The notes: generated by a model from the sequence alone, not told the origin. A stretch of 64,000 nt of DNA from Hyalangium ruber (GCF_034259325.1 NZ_JAXIVS010000008.1:186001-250000); one strand, 5' to 3'; positions 16,586-24,818 are shown, counted from the stretch's first letter. Translations and numbers: made by a program.

Positions 16586-18707
16586 CCCCGTTGACGACGA
16601 GTTTTTGCAGCACCTCTATCGTGGGGGTGAGCTGCTGGCTGCGGGCAAGGTGATCGAGGCCAAGGACGTCCTCGAGCGCGCCCACAAGATGCAGCCCCGG
16701 AACGAGAAGGGGCAGAACCTCCTTGGGCTGACGTACTTCAAGCTGGGGATGTTCGACCGCGCGGCGGAGCTCTACGAGATGTTGGTGCGCGAGAACCCGG
16801 TGGATCCGACGCTGCGGATCAACCTGGGGCTGGTGTACCTGAAGACGAACGCGCTGCAGCGCGCGGTGCGCGAGTTCGAGGTGGCGGTGGACCTGTCGCC
16901 GGACCACCAGAAGGCGCACAACTACCTGGGGCTGGCGCTGGCGCAGGCGGGCGAGTACGGCCGGGCGCGCGAGCACTTCATCAAGTCGGGCAGTGACGCG
17001 ATGGCGGAGAAGATGTCGCGAGCCATCGCGGGCGACGGCTTCAGCCGACCGGCGCCGGTGCAGCCGGCCCGGGCGCGAGGCTTCTCGGAGCTCGAGGGCG
17101 CCGAGGTGGTGCGCGAGCAGGGTGGGGAGCCGGTGCCGGAGTCGCCGCGAGCGGACTCGGAGCCGACCCTCGACATGGTGGAGGAGGCGCCCTCGCAGCA
17201 GGAGCAGGTCCACGCGGCCGAGCCGGTGGCGCCGACGCCTCCGCCACTGCCGCCGTCGGTGCGTGCTCCCGAGCCGCGCCAGGCGCCTCCGCCCGCCGAG
17301 GATGACTGGGGCGCGCAGTTCGGGCTCGACGACAGCGCGCAGACGCAGGCCCCGGCTCCAGCCGAGCAGCCCCTGATGGAGGCGGAGCCCGAGGTCGTCT
17401 CCGAGATGAGCACGGGGGGGATGGAGTCCCCTGCCGCCGAGGCTGCGCTGTCCGGCGCCGAGGGCCCGGTGATGGTGGTGACCGCCCCTCCGGCTGCTCC
17501 AGCCGAGGAGCTTTCCATCACCGTGGAGGAGGTCCCCGTCCCCGCGCCGGTGGAAGCCGCGGCGGCACCCCCGTACTCAGAGGAGAACCTCCCGGTCCTG
17601 CCGGTGGAGGAGGTCTCCGAGGACGGGATGCCGGTGCTGACGGCGGAGCCCGAGGATCCGGAAGACCTGGCCGCCATGGCTCAGCACGAGCAGGCCCCTC
17701 CGCTCGAGGCGCCGGTGGAGGCGGCTCCCGAGGCGCCCTACTACCCGGAGCAGGCTCCTGCCGAGGCCCCTCCGCCCGAGGCGCCTTACTTCCATGAGCA
17801 GGCTTCCGCCGAGGCTGCTCCGCCCGAGGTACCGGTGGAGCCGGCTCCGGAGGCGGCGTACTACCCGGAAGCTTCGGCCGTGCTGGCCCCTAGCGAACCC
17901 GCCGCCGGGTTTCAGGCAGAGGCTGCGCCCGAGGAGGCCCCTGCGCCCATGGAAGCGGGGGAGGGCGAGACTCCGGCTGCTATCCCCGCGGTGTTCAATG
18001 CGGTCTTCCCGCCGCAATCCGCCTCGCTGGCACTGCCGGAGAGCAACCTGCCGCAGGAAGGGGCGTCGCCTCCCCTTGGAGAGCTGGCGCCCACGATCAT
18101 GCTGGAGGGGGCCAACCCCACGAGCCGCTTCACGGTGGGCGCGGGAGGCTTCTCCGCGGTGGTGGACGGGGAGCTGCTCACGCGGCTGGAGGGACTGGTG
18201 GCCTTCTCCGGTCAGCTCTCCTTCCAGCCGGAGATGAAGCGCTTCCGGGGCCGCACGACCGACAAGCCGTTCGGCGACGAGGGCCTGCGGATGGTGCGGG
18301 CCAGCGGCCGGGGCATGCTCTTCATCGAGCCGGCGGAGCGCCGGGCCTTCCACGTGGTGGATCTGGGCGAGGAGTCGGCGTACTTCCGGGACGAGTGCGT
18401 GTTCGCGTTCGAGGAGCCGGTGATGTTCGAGAACGGCCGGGTGCCCTCGGACGTGGCGCCGGACCTGGACCTGGTCCACCTGCGGGGGAACGGGAAGGTG
18501 CTCTTGTGCCTGACGGGGCCGTTGCGCTCGCTGCCGGTGGGGATGGAGGCGCCGGTGACGGTGCCGCTGACGCACCTGGTGGGCTGGCAGGGGAACCTGA
18601 CGCCACGGGTGGTTTCGCTGCTGTGGGGGCCCGCAGGTGAGATCCTGAAGACAGGAGTGGAGCTGAGCGGCGAAGGATTTGCCCTCATGAGCCTGCCAGT
18701 CCGCTAG
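16545..18707 (+). CDS. TPR protein with long acidic/proline linker and C-terminal AIM24-like domain
   Basis: About 720 residues from ATG 16545 (an ATG at 16539 is equally possible). Residues ~10-150 hold three to four TPR units: EAKDVLERAHKMQPRNEKGQNLLGLTYFKLGMFDRA, then NLGLVYLKTNALQRA and NYLGLALAQAGEYGRA. Residues ~165-510 are low-complexity, dominated by Pro, Ala and Glu with repeated E-A-P-P and Y-Y-P-E-Q units. The last ~190 residues (FTVGAGGFSAVVDGELLTRLEGLVAF to the end) resemble the AIM24/TIGR00266 beta-roll family. No function is established for this combination. The architecture suggests an adaptor with two binding ends joined by a flexible spacer. Confidence 0.8.
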   Translation: MATTRATGQESQNSPVDDEFLQHLYRGGELLAAGKVIEAKDVLERAHKMQPRNEKGQNLLGLTYFKLGMFDRAAELYEMLVRENPVDPTLRINLGLVYLKTNALQRAVREFEVAVDLSPDHQKAHNYLGLALAQAGEYGRAREHFIKSGSDAMAEKMSRAIAGDGFSRPAPVQPARARGFSELEGAEVVREQGGEPVPESPRADSEPTLDMVEEAPSQQEQVHAAEPVAPTPPPLPPSVRAPEPRQAPPPAEDDWGAQFGLDDSAQTQAPAPAEQPLMEAEPEVVSEMSTGGMESPAAEAALSGAEGPVMVVTAPPAAPAEELSITVEEVPVPAPVEAAAAPPYSEENLPVLPVEEVSEDGMPVLTAEPEDPEDLAAMAQHEQAPPLEAPVEAAPEAPYYPEQAPAEAPPPEAPYFHEQASAEAAPPEVPVEPAPEAAYYPEASAVLAPSEPAAGFQAEAAPEEAPAPMEAGEGETPAAIPAVFNAVFPPQSASLALPESNLPQEGASPPLGELAPTIMLEGANPTSRFTVGAGGFSAVVDGELLTRLEGLVAFSGQLSFQPEMKRFRGRTTDKPFGDEGLRMVRASGRGMLFIEPAERRAFHVVDLGEESAYFRDECVFAFEEPVMFENGRVPSDVAPDLDLVHLRGNGKVLLCLTGPLRSLPVGMEAPVTVPLTHLVGWQGNLTPRVVSLLWGPAGEILKTGVELSGEGFALMSLPVR

Positions 18708-18716
18708 AACGGGGGC

Positions 18717-19397
18717 ATGGACCGAGCCACCAGGAAGCAGCGGAAGAAGGAGGAGCGGGCGAAGCGGCGCGCGGGGCGCAAGCAGAGCGTCCTCGTCCAG
18801 GAGTTCTGGAACCTCCCCAACATGCTGACGCTGGGGCGGATCCTGCTGATTCCGGTGTTCGTGTGGTTCACGTACGACGCGGATCCGTTCTACTCGTTGA
18901 TGGCGGGGGTGGTGTTCGCGGTGGCGGCCATCACGGACGTGGTGGACGGGTACCTGGCGCGCAAGTGGAACCTCATCACGGTGGTGGGCAAGTTCATGGA
19001 CCCACTGGCCGACAAGCTCATCGTCATGGCGGCGCTGGTGATGATGGTGCGGCTGGGGCGGATCGCGGCCTGGGTGGTGATCGTGCTGCTGGCGCGGGAG
19101 CTGATTGTCAGCGGCCTGAGGACCATCGCGGCGAGCGAGGGCATGGTCATCGCGGCGGGGCAGGAGGGCAAGTGGAAGACCAGCCTGCAGCTGGTGGGGG
19201 TGATTTCACTCTGCGTTCACTACGTGCATCCGTTGGACTTGGGGTTCCGGGTGGTGACGGTGGACTACAACCTGGTGGGCAAGGTGTTGGTGTACCTGTC
19301 GGGGGCGTTCTCGGTGTGGAGCGCGGTGGTGTACTTCCGAGCGTTCCTCGCCATGCTGGCCAGGCGAGGAGGCGGAACCGACACACAGAATGCTTGA
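18717..19397 (+). CDS. pgsA: CDP-diacylglycerol--glycerol-3-phosphate 3-phosphatidyltransferase
   Basis: 226 residues. PgsA makes phosphatidylglycerol phosphate from CDP-diacylglycerol and glycerol 3-phosphate in the inner membrane. The CDP-alcohol phosphatidyltransferase motif D-G-x2-A-R-x8-G-x3-D-x3-D is intact (VDGYLARKWN through GKFMDPLADK). It is set among hydrophobic segments, beginning NLPNMLTLGRILLIPVFVWF. The N-terminus has an unusually basic, Lys/Arg-rich ~30-residue extension before the first membrane helix. It is separated from the TPR-AIM24 gene by 9 bp. Confidence 0.93.
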   Translation: MDRATRKQRKKEERAKRRAGRKQSVLVQEFWNLPNMLTLGRILLIPVFVWFTYDADPFYSLMAGVVFAVAAITDVVDGYLARKWNLITVVGKFMDPLADKLIVMAALVMMVRLGRIAAWVVIVLLARELIVSGLRTIAASEGMVIAAGQEGKWKTSLQLVGVISLCVHYVHPLDLGFRVVTVDYNLVGKVLVYLSGAFSVWSAVVYFRAFLAMLARRGGGTDTQNA

Positions 19398-19422
19398 CGT
19401 GCTCGGAGCAGGTCGGTATATC
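19394..19422 (+). promoter_or_regulatory. probable promoter of tRNA-Gly
   Basis: TTGACG (19394-19399) and TATATC (19417-19422) are separated by 17 bp, close to the sigma-70 consensus. Together they predict a start about 40 bp before the tRNA. The -35 element overlaps the pgsA stop codon. Confidence 0.5.
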
Positions 19423-19470
19423 CGCCCTCGCTTCGACGGTGCGGCGACGCAGCGGCGAGAGGCAACAGAC

Positions 19471-19545
19471 GCGGGAATAGCTCAGCGGTAGAGCATCGCC
19501 TTGCCAAGGCGAGGGTCGAGGGTTCAAATCCCTTTTCCCGCTCCA
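19471..19545 (+). tRNA. tRNA-Gly (anticodon GCC)
   Basis: 75 nt including an encoded CCA. The acceptor stem is GCGGGAA (19471-19477) with TTCCCGC (19535-19541), discriminator T, then CCA. The D arm carries AGCTCAGCGGTAGAGC. The anticodon loop TTGCCAA reads GCC (glycine), and the T arm is GAGGGTTCAAATCCCT. All arms pair normally. Its 3' half is the attachment site for the island that follows, and the complete tRNA is retained at the left junction. Confidence 0.97.
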
Positions 19546-19554
19546 GAATGAAGT
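19519..19554 (+). repeat. attL: 36-bp direct repeat inside tRNA-Gly
   Basis: It covers the T arm, acceptor 3' strand and CCA of the tRNA plus 9 bp downstream. It is identical over all 36 positions to 33899-33934, and the flanks diverge abruptly at its upstream edge. Confidence 0.9.
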
Positions 19555-19557
19555 CCG

Positions 19558-19589
19558 GCGGCCGGAACTCCTCCAAGGGTTCCGGCCGC
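19558..19589 (+). terminator. hairpin after tRNA-Gly (left copy)
   Basis: GCGGCCGGAAC (19558-19568) pairs perfectly with GTTCCGGCCGC (19579-19589) over a 10-nt loop, followed by a weak T-containing stretch. It is a plausible tRNA terminator, and a diverged second copy follows the right att repeat. Confidence 0.6.
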
Positions 19590-19596
19590 TGGCGTT

Positions 19597-19986
19597 TCAG
19601 GCTTCATGTGCCCCGTATGTTCCCCTGGCGGGGCTCGGCGTGTCGAGCACGTGCATGGCGTCCCGCTTCATGTCCGGGCTCAGGTGCGCGTAGCGCATGG
19701 TCATGTCGATGGTGGAGTGGCCGAGCAGCTCCTAGACGGCCTTGAGCGCCACTCCGCGCATGACGAGATGGGACGCGAAGCTGTTCCGGAGATCGTGCCA
19801 CCCGAGCCGCCGGGCGAGGCCAGTGCGGGTACAGGTCCGGGAGACCACCGTCTTCAGCTCGATGGCCGTGTAGAAGCCGGCGGCCTCCACGATGGAGTCG
19901 TAGTCCGCGTTGCGCGGCAGCGGCGTTCCCAGTCCATGCCAGGGCTCCTTCCCTGCATAGACCATGCTGTGGATGTTGTGAGGCAT
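19597..19986 (-). pseudogene. DUF932-integrase scar: phage/plasmid protein start fused to tyrosine recombinase C-terminus, with amber codon
   Basis: A strong Shine-Dalgarno (GAAGGAGG) precedes ATG 19986. The first ~45 codons match the start of DUF932 (TIGR03299) phage/plasmid proteins, including the hallmark PWHGLGTPLP and EAAGFYTA. After about residue 50 the sequence becomes, in the same frame, the C-terminus of a tyrosine recombinase: WHDLRNSFASHLVMRG, then LLGHSTIDMTMRYAHLSPD. This includes the H-x-x-R, His and nucleophile Tyr positions. Codon 85 (19732-19734) is TAG where the family normally has Gln (KAV-Q-ELLGH), and the frame ends at 19597. The N-terminal integrase domain and the rest of DUF932 are gone, so a deletion joined two genes of a once larger element. 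Confidence 0.85.
19604..19620. repeat. 17-bp repeat, left copy (integrase 3' end)
   Basis: TCATGTGCCCCGTATGT lies within the last codons of the recombinase fragment and recurs identically, in the same orientation, at 33750-33766 near the right end. It hints that a second recombinase 3' end once lay there. Confidence 0.6.
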
Positions 19987-20231
19987 GTTGTCCTCCTTCA
20001 GAGGCTGAGACGCGCCTCGGGCGTGAGGACGCATGAACTGAGTGCCCATGCGCCTCTCGCTCGCGATGTGCTCTTTGTTGAGGTTGGAGGAAGACACCTG
20101 GTCGGGATGGCCAGGCGCCAGCGGGCCGTAGAGCGCTCGCCACGTACTTATACCCAAGCAAGTGGGGCGGCTTCGATCCCCGAGGGAGCCAACGCCCGAA
20201 CCGCGCTTCTGGATGCACGCGGCGCAGATCG

Positions 20232-21149
20232 TTACTGCGGGAATACGATCCTGCCCACTCGAACGGTCCGGCCATCGTTGCCGACCACCACGAGGGTGAA
20301 AGAGCGCGCGACCTCGCTGCCCTTGAGCTGCCACTCCAAGATCACGGATTGTGGGACATTGCCTGGGGGAAGCGGTCCCTCCCCAAGCCAGGTCATGGGC
20401 TTGAAAACCCCGCCGTGGCCATCCGCCAGGAAGATCTCTTTGATGCTCCACTCCCGCGGCTGTGGCTGGGAGAGGCTGAGTGACAGCGCCACCCGATTGC
20501 TGTCGACGGCGCGAAGGCTCAGACACTGATGGACCTCCAGTGCATTGCCGTGCGTACCTTTCAGGTGGCGTAGCCTCTCGGCTTTGACACCATCTTCGCC
20601 AAGGATGCCGTTGGCAAGGAGTCCAGCCAGCCCGCCCTTCGTGAGCGCTTGGCTTTCCAACTGCTTCACGCGGCTTCGTAGTTGTGCGTTCTCAGCCCGG
20701 ACCTCTCGAGCCTCCTGCTGATACGCCTCGACAGGACGCGCGTGACGAAAGACGTCGATCTGGCGTGTCGCGAGGGCCGGGTGCGCGATCAAGAGAAATG
20801 TCGCACTCGCAGGTGCCCCGCCATCAAGGAAGGGGACGGTCATCAGGAACCGTTCCCCTGGCATGAGGTTCCTCTTGGGTTTGAGCACTATCATGCGGCC
20901 TGCGATCTCGAAGCTCTCGAACCGCTCACGCCCCTGGAGCGCTACCAGGTCGCGTGCGATGTTCGTGCTGAAGCTGAAAACCGTCACGAGGCCGCCGCTG
21001 ACGCACGCCAAGGAAGGCGCCCCGGTTGTCTCGGGCAGGAGGTCAACGCGGGGCGCCGCCGCTTCGCATTCAGCAAAGCTCGGAGTGTCCGTCTGAACAG
21101 GGCTTGTCAGAAGAACCAGTGTGAGCCCAACTGAAGAGAGGAGGGACAT
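20232..21149 (-). CDS. DUF2381 (TIGR02268) family protein
   Basis: 305 residues from ATG 21149 (GAGG 8 bp upstream). An N-terminal signal peptide (SSVGLTLVLLTSPVQTDT) implies export. The family pattern is recognisable: an N-terminal beta region (GGLVTVFSFSTNIARDLVALQGRERFE, LKPKRNLMPGERFLMTVPF), then a short coiled-coil (AREVRAENAQLRSRVKQLESQ). A second beta domain ends in RSFTLVVVGNDGRTVRVGRIVFP. This paralogous family is largely confined to Myxococcota and, as I recall, is often encoded next to Ser/Thr kinases, as here (44 bp downstream of the kinase). Its function is unknown; the layout suggests a periplasmic partner of the receptor-type kinase. Confidence 0.85.
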   Translation of the reverse strand: MSLLSSVGLTLVLLTSPVQTDTPSFAECEAAAPRVDLLPETTGAPSLACVSGGLVTVFSFSTNIARDLVALQGRERFESFEIAGRMIVLKPKRNLMPGERFLMTVPFLDGGAPASATFLLIAHPALATRQIDVFRHARPVEAYQQEAREVRAENAQLRSRVKQLESQALTKGGLAGLLANGILGEDGVKAERLRHLKGTHGNALEVHQCLSLRAVDSNRVALSLSLSQPQPREWSIKEIFLADGHGGVFKPMTWLGEGPLPPGNVPQSVILEWQLKGSEVARSFTLVVVGNDGRTVRVGRIVFPQ

Positions 21150-21193
21150 CGGGTAGCCTCAACTCGCGGCTACGTCTGAGCTTTCAGACGGGG

Positions 21194-23182
21194 CTAGAAG
21201 TAGACTCGGATGACAGGGCCGCTGTGAATCACAGCGGACTCCCCAGAGGAAGGCTCGTTCATGGGCTCGCCGCTCTCACCCCTGGGGCCGATGAACTCCG
21301 CGCAGATGGCGATCTCGTCACCCTCAGGCGTCGTGACCTTCGTGAAGTTGCCATAGACCCTGTCCGGCCCGAAGAAGAGCTTGCCTTCAAACACGCCCTC
21401 GCGGAACTTGGGTCGGTCGGTCCGGGATCTTCCTCTGAGCTTCACCACTCCCTCGCGGACAGCAACGTCCTCTCCGAGTTTCGTCCCGGGCCATTGGACT
21501 TCGAAGGACTCAGGGACCGTGATCCCCCACTTATACATCTCCTGGACCACCCTGTCGGGGCACGGCCCGGGCCGGGGGGGGGGAGGAGACCGAACCACCG
21601 TGGTATTGCTCACACACCCGATAGCGCCCGCGACGCAGCACACCCCGACACATTTCCTGATCTTCTTCAGCGCGTTCTTCACGTCTGGCTCGTCCTTGGG
21701 AAGCGTCGCCTCAACGACGGACGCGGAGGTTGAGGCCGCGTCCGACCCAGATTCGGGCGCTTGCAGCGGAATCTCCAGTTTTTGGACCGAGGAGCCTACC
21801 TGCCAGGGTGCGAAGGAGCCGACTTCCCCGTTGGGTTGGAGCCCTTCTGGCCAGGGTGCAGGCATGTCGAGGCGGACGGGAGCCTCCACCGTGTGGAGAG
21901 GCGGGCCACCCACCGAATGGGGCACCATGATGAGTCCCAGTGCCAGCATCATCGTCCAGGAGGCAGCCCGACGGGCGGACGTCTGGAAGGCCCACAAGAC
22001 CCTCTGCCTCCATCCTACCGGGCTGGATGGCACTTCGACCGGCAGCGGCTCTGGAACGACCACTGCCACCGCGGCGGCTCCTGGGGCTGGTGCTGCGTCC
22101 TCGGCCTTCGGAAGTGGCAGGGGCTCCCGTGGAGGCACGAGGGGCGGCGCTGGTGCCATGTACTCGGGCAGCTTGATCACTCGCCCGCGCCGAGGGGGCC
22201 TGACCTTCAGGAGTGCCAGGTCGATTCCGTGCTCGGCCAGGACCGTCGCGTCGATATCGGTCGTTCGGCACTCGGGCGCGTCGGGATGGCCGAGTGGCGC
22301 ATCCCATGTTGCCACACCCACAGGTGTTTCCAGCACCCGGCGCAGCTCCCCGCACATCTCCTTCAAGTCTGCATAGCGGTCCTCTGGGTTCTTCTCCAGC
22401 AGTCTCATGCAGATGGCCCCGAGCTCGGGCGGTGCGCGGGGGTTGATGACGTGAGGCGCCTTGGGAGTTTCCCGGAGCACCCGTCGCGTCATGAGGGGAT
22501 CTTCGCGCACACCAAAGGGAAGCCGGTCCGTCAGCAGCCAGTAGAAGGTCACCCCCAGCGCCCACTGCTCGTCCTTGGCCGTGGGTCTGTAGCGCTCCTC
22601 TTCGTCCCTCGCGTGTTTCCAGGCTTCTGGGCTGAGGTACTCCAGGGTGCCGGTGAGCTGACCGAGCCCCGAGTTCGACCTGGCCCCCGTCAGCGTCCCG
22701 AGCCCGAAGTCGAGCACCACCGGCTCCTCACCTGGCAGCCGGACCATGATGTTCTCCCGCTTCACATCCCGATGGAGCACGCCGGCTTCTTGGACTGCGA
22801 TCAGGGTGCGGCCGAGGGAGAGCACCAACTCGCCGACCTTGCGCGCCGAAGGGTTGTGGATCATCACGTAGTCGTAGAGCGTCAGCCCCTCCACGAATTC
22901 CATGACGACGTAGAAGAGCCCGTGGTCTGGGTCCGGCCACCTGCCACACGCGATGAAGCGCACCACCCCAGGATGCTGAAGCTTCTTGAGCGCCAGGAGG
23001 ATCTGCGCCTCGATTTCGCCGAACTGATCGAGTCCCGGATCCAGGAACTTCAGTGCGTAGACCCGTCCGAATGCTTCAGCGCGATACACATGGCCCTGCC
23101 CGCCGTCTCCGATGAGGCCAACGATGCGGTAGTCACCGACCATGGTCCCGACGGAGGGGAGTCGAAATGACGGGTGCTCCAT
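21194..23182 (-). CDS. receptor-type Ser/Thr protein kinase
   Basis: 662 residues. The cytoplasmic kinase domain (~18-285) has a glycine loop IGDGGQGHVY, ATP-binding Lys45 (VYALKFLD), catalytic HRD with Asp139 (LHRDVKRENIMV) and DFG Asp158 (LDFGLG), so it should be active. A Pro-rich juxtamembrane region (~330-385) precedes one hydrophobic segment (~405-424). The outer part has a Cys cluster (Cys509, 513, 514, 521), a PPPPRPGPCPD spacer and a ~130-residue beta-rich C-terminal domain I do not recognise. The Cys cluster resembles a lipoprotein-type start, as if a formerly separate secreted protein had been fused to the kinase. Upstream is a palindrome (23203-23220) that might be an operator. 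Confidence 0.88.
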   Translation of the reverse strand: MEHPSFRLPSVGTMVGDYRIVGLIGDGGQGHVYRAEAFGRVYALKFLDPGLDQFGEIEAQILLALKKLQHPGVVRFIACGRWPDPDHGLFYVVMEFVEGLTLYDYVMIHNPSARKVGELVLSLGRTLIAVQEAGVLHRDVKRENIMVRLPGEEPVVLDFGLGTLTGARSNSGLGQLTGTLEYLSPEAWKHARDEEERYRPTAKDEQWALGVTFYWLLTDRLPFGVREDPLMTRRVLRETPKAPHVINPRAPPELGAICMRLLEKNPEDRYADLKEMCGELRRVLETPVGVATWDAPLGHPDAPECRTTDIDATVLAEHGIDLALLKVRPPRRGRVIKLPEYMAPAPPLVPPREPLPLPKAEDAAPAPGAAAVAVVVPEPLPVEVPSSPVGWRQRVLWAFQTSARRAASWTMMLALGLIMVPHSVGGPPLHTVEAPVRLDMPAPWPEGLQPNGEVGSFAPWQVGSSVQKLEIPLQAPESGSDAASTSASVVEATLPKDEPDVKNALKKIRKCVGVCCVAGAIGCVSNTTVVRSPPPPRPGPCPDRVVQEMYKWGITVPESFEVQWPGTKLGEDVAVREGVVKLRGRSRTDRPKFREGVFEGKLFFGPDRVYGNFTKVTTPEGDEIAICAEFIGPRGESGEPMNEPSSGESAVIHSGPVIRVYF

Positions 23183-23202
23183 GGGTTCATCCTGCCTCCT
23201 GA

Positions 23203-23220
23203 CTCACGGGATAGCGTGAG
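23203..23220. promoter_or_regulatory. candidate operator upstream of the kinase gene
   Basis: CTCACG (23203-23208) and CGTGAG (23215-23220) are exact inverted half-sites with a 6-bp spacer. They lie 20-40 bp upstream of the kinase start codon, between it and the XRE regulator gene. That is the right size and place for an XRE dimer site, but no second copy was found. Confidence 0.35.
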
Positions 23221-23301
23221 CCGTGTCCAACTTACGGCATCCTGCGCCCCTGAAGATGCCCGGCGCAACAAAGCTCCAGGGTGAAGGCCCGCTCTCGTTC
23301 T

Positions 23302-23688
23302 CTATGTTCTGGGGTGTCTACGGCCCGCCAGCATGACCTTGGCGACTCCCTGGAGGGCGATGACTTCGGCCTCTTCGAGTTCACGTGCAAGGCGCGTGAG
23401 TCGCCGGAGATGGGGTGGATCCTCGGGCGTCTGCTGCGGCCCTGGCGCACTGCCTGGGCTCATGAGCCCCAGGAGCACACGCGGATCCGCTTCGAGGACA
23501 TGGCACATGCCCAGGAACGTCTGGATGCTCGGTAGCAGCACGCCACGCTCGATCCTCCCATACACCTCCATCGCGATCCCAATCCGAGCCGCTACTTCGG
23601 CTTGGGTGAGGCCCCTCTGGCGCCGGGCGTCGCGTGCGGCTGCGCCCAGTTCGGTGGCGAATCGCTGCCTCGTTTGGAAACGCCTCAT
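23302..23688 (-). CDS. XRE-family helix-turn-helix regulator
   Basis: About 128 residues. ATG 23688 overlaps the stop of the upstream pseudokinase gene (ATGA), which fixes the start. Residues ~10-70 are a Cro/CI-type DNA-binding domain: LGAAARDARRQRGLTQAEVAARIGI, then a recognition helix and ERGVLLPSIQTFLGMCHVLEADP. The C-terminal ~55 residues begin with a Pro/Gly linker and then form a charged helix (LRRLTRLARELEEAEVIAL) likely used for dimerisation. Placement between two kinase-like genes suggests it regulates this island locus and may respond to the kinases. Confidence 0.88.
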   Translation of the reverse strand: MRRFQTRQRFATELGAAARDARRQRGLTQAEVAARIGIAMEVYGRIERGVLLPSIQTFLGMCHVLEADPRVLLGLMSPGSAPGPQQTPEDPPHLRRLTRLARELEEAEVIALQGVAKVMLAGRRHPRT

Positions 23689-24818
23689 GGGATGTTCCAA
23701 GGCACATCCACAGGCGTTGAAAGGATACCGGGCTCTGTTACGCCATAAGCGACATGCTCATCGAGCTTTCTCGCCGCACGGATGAGCGCCGCCATCTCTG
23801 CTGCCAGCTCCCCCTCGTGATACTTGGGCCAGGAGTCGCGCATGTAGCCGCGGAGATCGTCAGCCATGTCGAGGGTGCTCTGGTAGCGCTCAGAGGGATC
23901 AACTTGGAGAGCTTTCGCAATGATCCGACGCAGCCGTTGGGCGAGCCTCTTCGTGGCCCGGTTCACGTCCTCGGAGCCAAAATTCAGGAGGCGGGCTGTC
24001 AGGACCTCAAGAGGGATAGCGGGTTCAGTCTCGACGCGAGTGCCTGGGAGCACGAAGGCCGAAGCCTCATCCTCCAGGGAATCCGGAGGGTCGAGAGGGT
24101 GCCAGCCGGTGATCTCCCCCAGGAGAACCAGGCCCAATGAGAAGATGTCGGCCCTCTTGTCGGGTGGAGTCCTGGCTGCGGCACGGCGGCGATTCCTTGG
24201 CGTCTGGAACTCGCGTAGAACTTCGGGCGCAATGTATGCGGCGTCCCCCCTGAGAAGCCCGGTGGGCGTCCGATACCGTCCAATCAACTCGGAGTAGGCC
24301 GACCCAAAGTTCACGAGCTTGACCTGGCCACGTTGACTGATCTGAATGTTCGCAGGCGACACGGCTCGATGAACGATATGGAGGGGATGCTCCTTCTCAC
24401 CGAGACACTGATGGGCGTGGCCCAGCGCATTGGCAACGGCCAGGGCAACGGTGACAGCGAAACCGACGGACACCTTGCGCTTCACGAGAGCAGAGGCATC
24501 GAGGACCGTTTCCAGAGAGCATCCAGGCACGTGCTCCAAAACGAGGAAGGGTTGATTCTCTTCAACCGCGTAGCCGAGCACTTTGCCGATGTTGCGGTGA
24601 CTCAGGAACTTGCTGAGCTGCAACTCCTCCGACAGCCGGGCTCTCACCTGCACGGCGGTCTCGTGCGTCACGTGAAGCGGTCTCAGCTCGACGGTCGTCG
24701 TGTCCGTCCCGAGATACTCCCTGCGCGCCGCCAGAAGCACAGGAGCTCCATCACGGCCGTACTTGATGGGGCGTAGCACTAGGTATTCGAAGCCACACGA
24801 CTCGAAGACGCGGATCAT
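23685..24818 (-). CDS. predicted protein pseudokinase
   Basis: About 377 residues from ATG 24818, chosen because GGAGGT lies 6 bp upstream; in-frame ATGs at 24902 and 24938 lack a site. The sequence follows a Ser/Thr kinase fold from the beta-3 strand through LGHAHQCLG, the activation region, YIAPEVL, ADIFSLGLVLLGEITG and the C-lobe (RLRRIIAKALQVDPSERY). Three catalytic positions are changed: the ATP-binding Lys is Arg46 (VELRPLH), HRD is HRA (Ala152 in IVHRAVSPANIQI), and DFG is NFG (Asn170). It is therefore probably an inactive scaffold or allosteric partner. It is translationally coupled to the XRE gene and precedes an intact kinase. Confidence 0.82.
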   Translation of the reverse strand: MIRVFESCGFEYLVLRPIKYGRDGAPVLLAARREYLGTDTTTVELRPLHVTHETAVQVRARLSEELQLSKFLSHRNIGKVLGYAVEENQPFLVLEHVPGCSLETVLDASALVKRKVSVGFAVTVALAVANALGHAHQCLGEKEHPLHIVHRAVSPANIQISQRGQVKLVNFGSAYSELIGRYRTPTGLLRGDAAYIAPEVLREFQTPRNRRRAAARTPPDKRADIFSLGLVLLGEITGWHPLDPPDSLEDEASAFVLPGTRVETEPAIPLEVLTARLLNFGSEDVNRATKRLAQRLRRIIAKALQVDPSERYQSTLDMADDLRGYMRDSWPKYHEGELAAEMAALIRAARKLDEHVAYGVTEPGILSTPVDVPWNIP

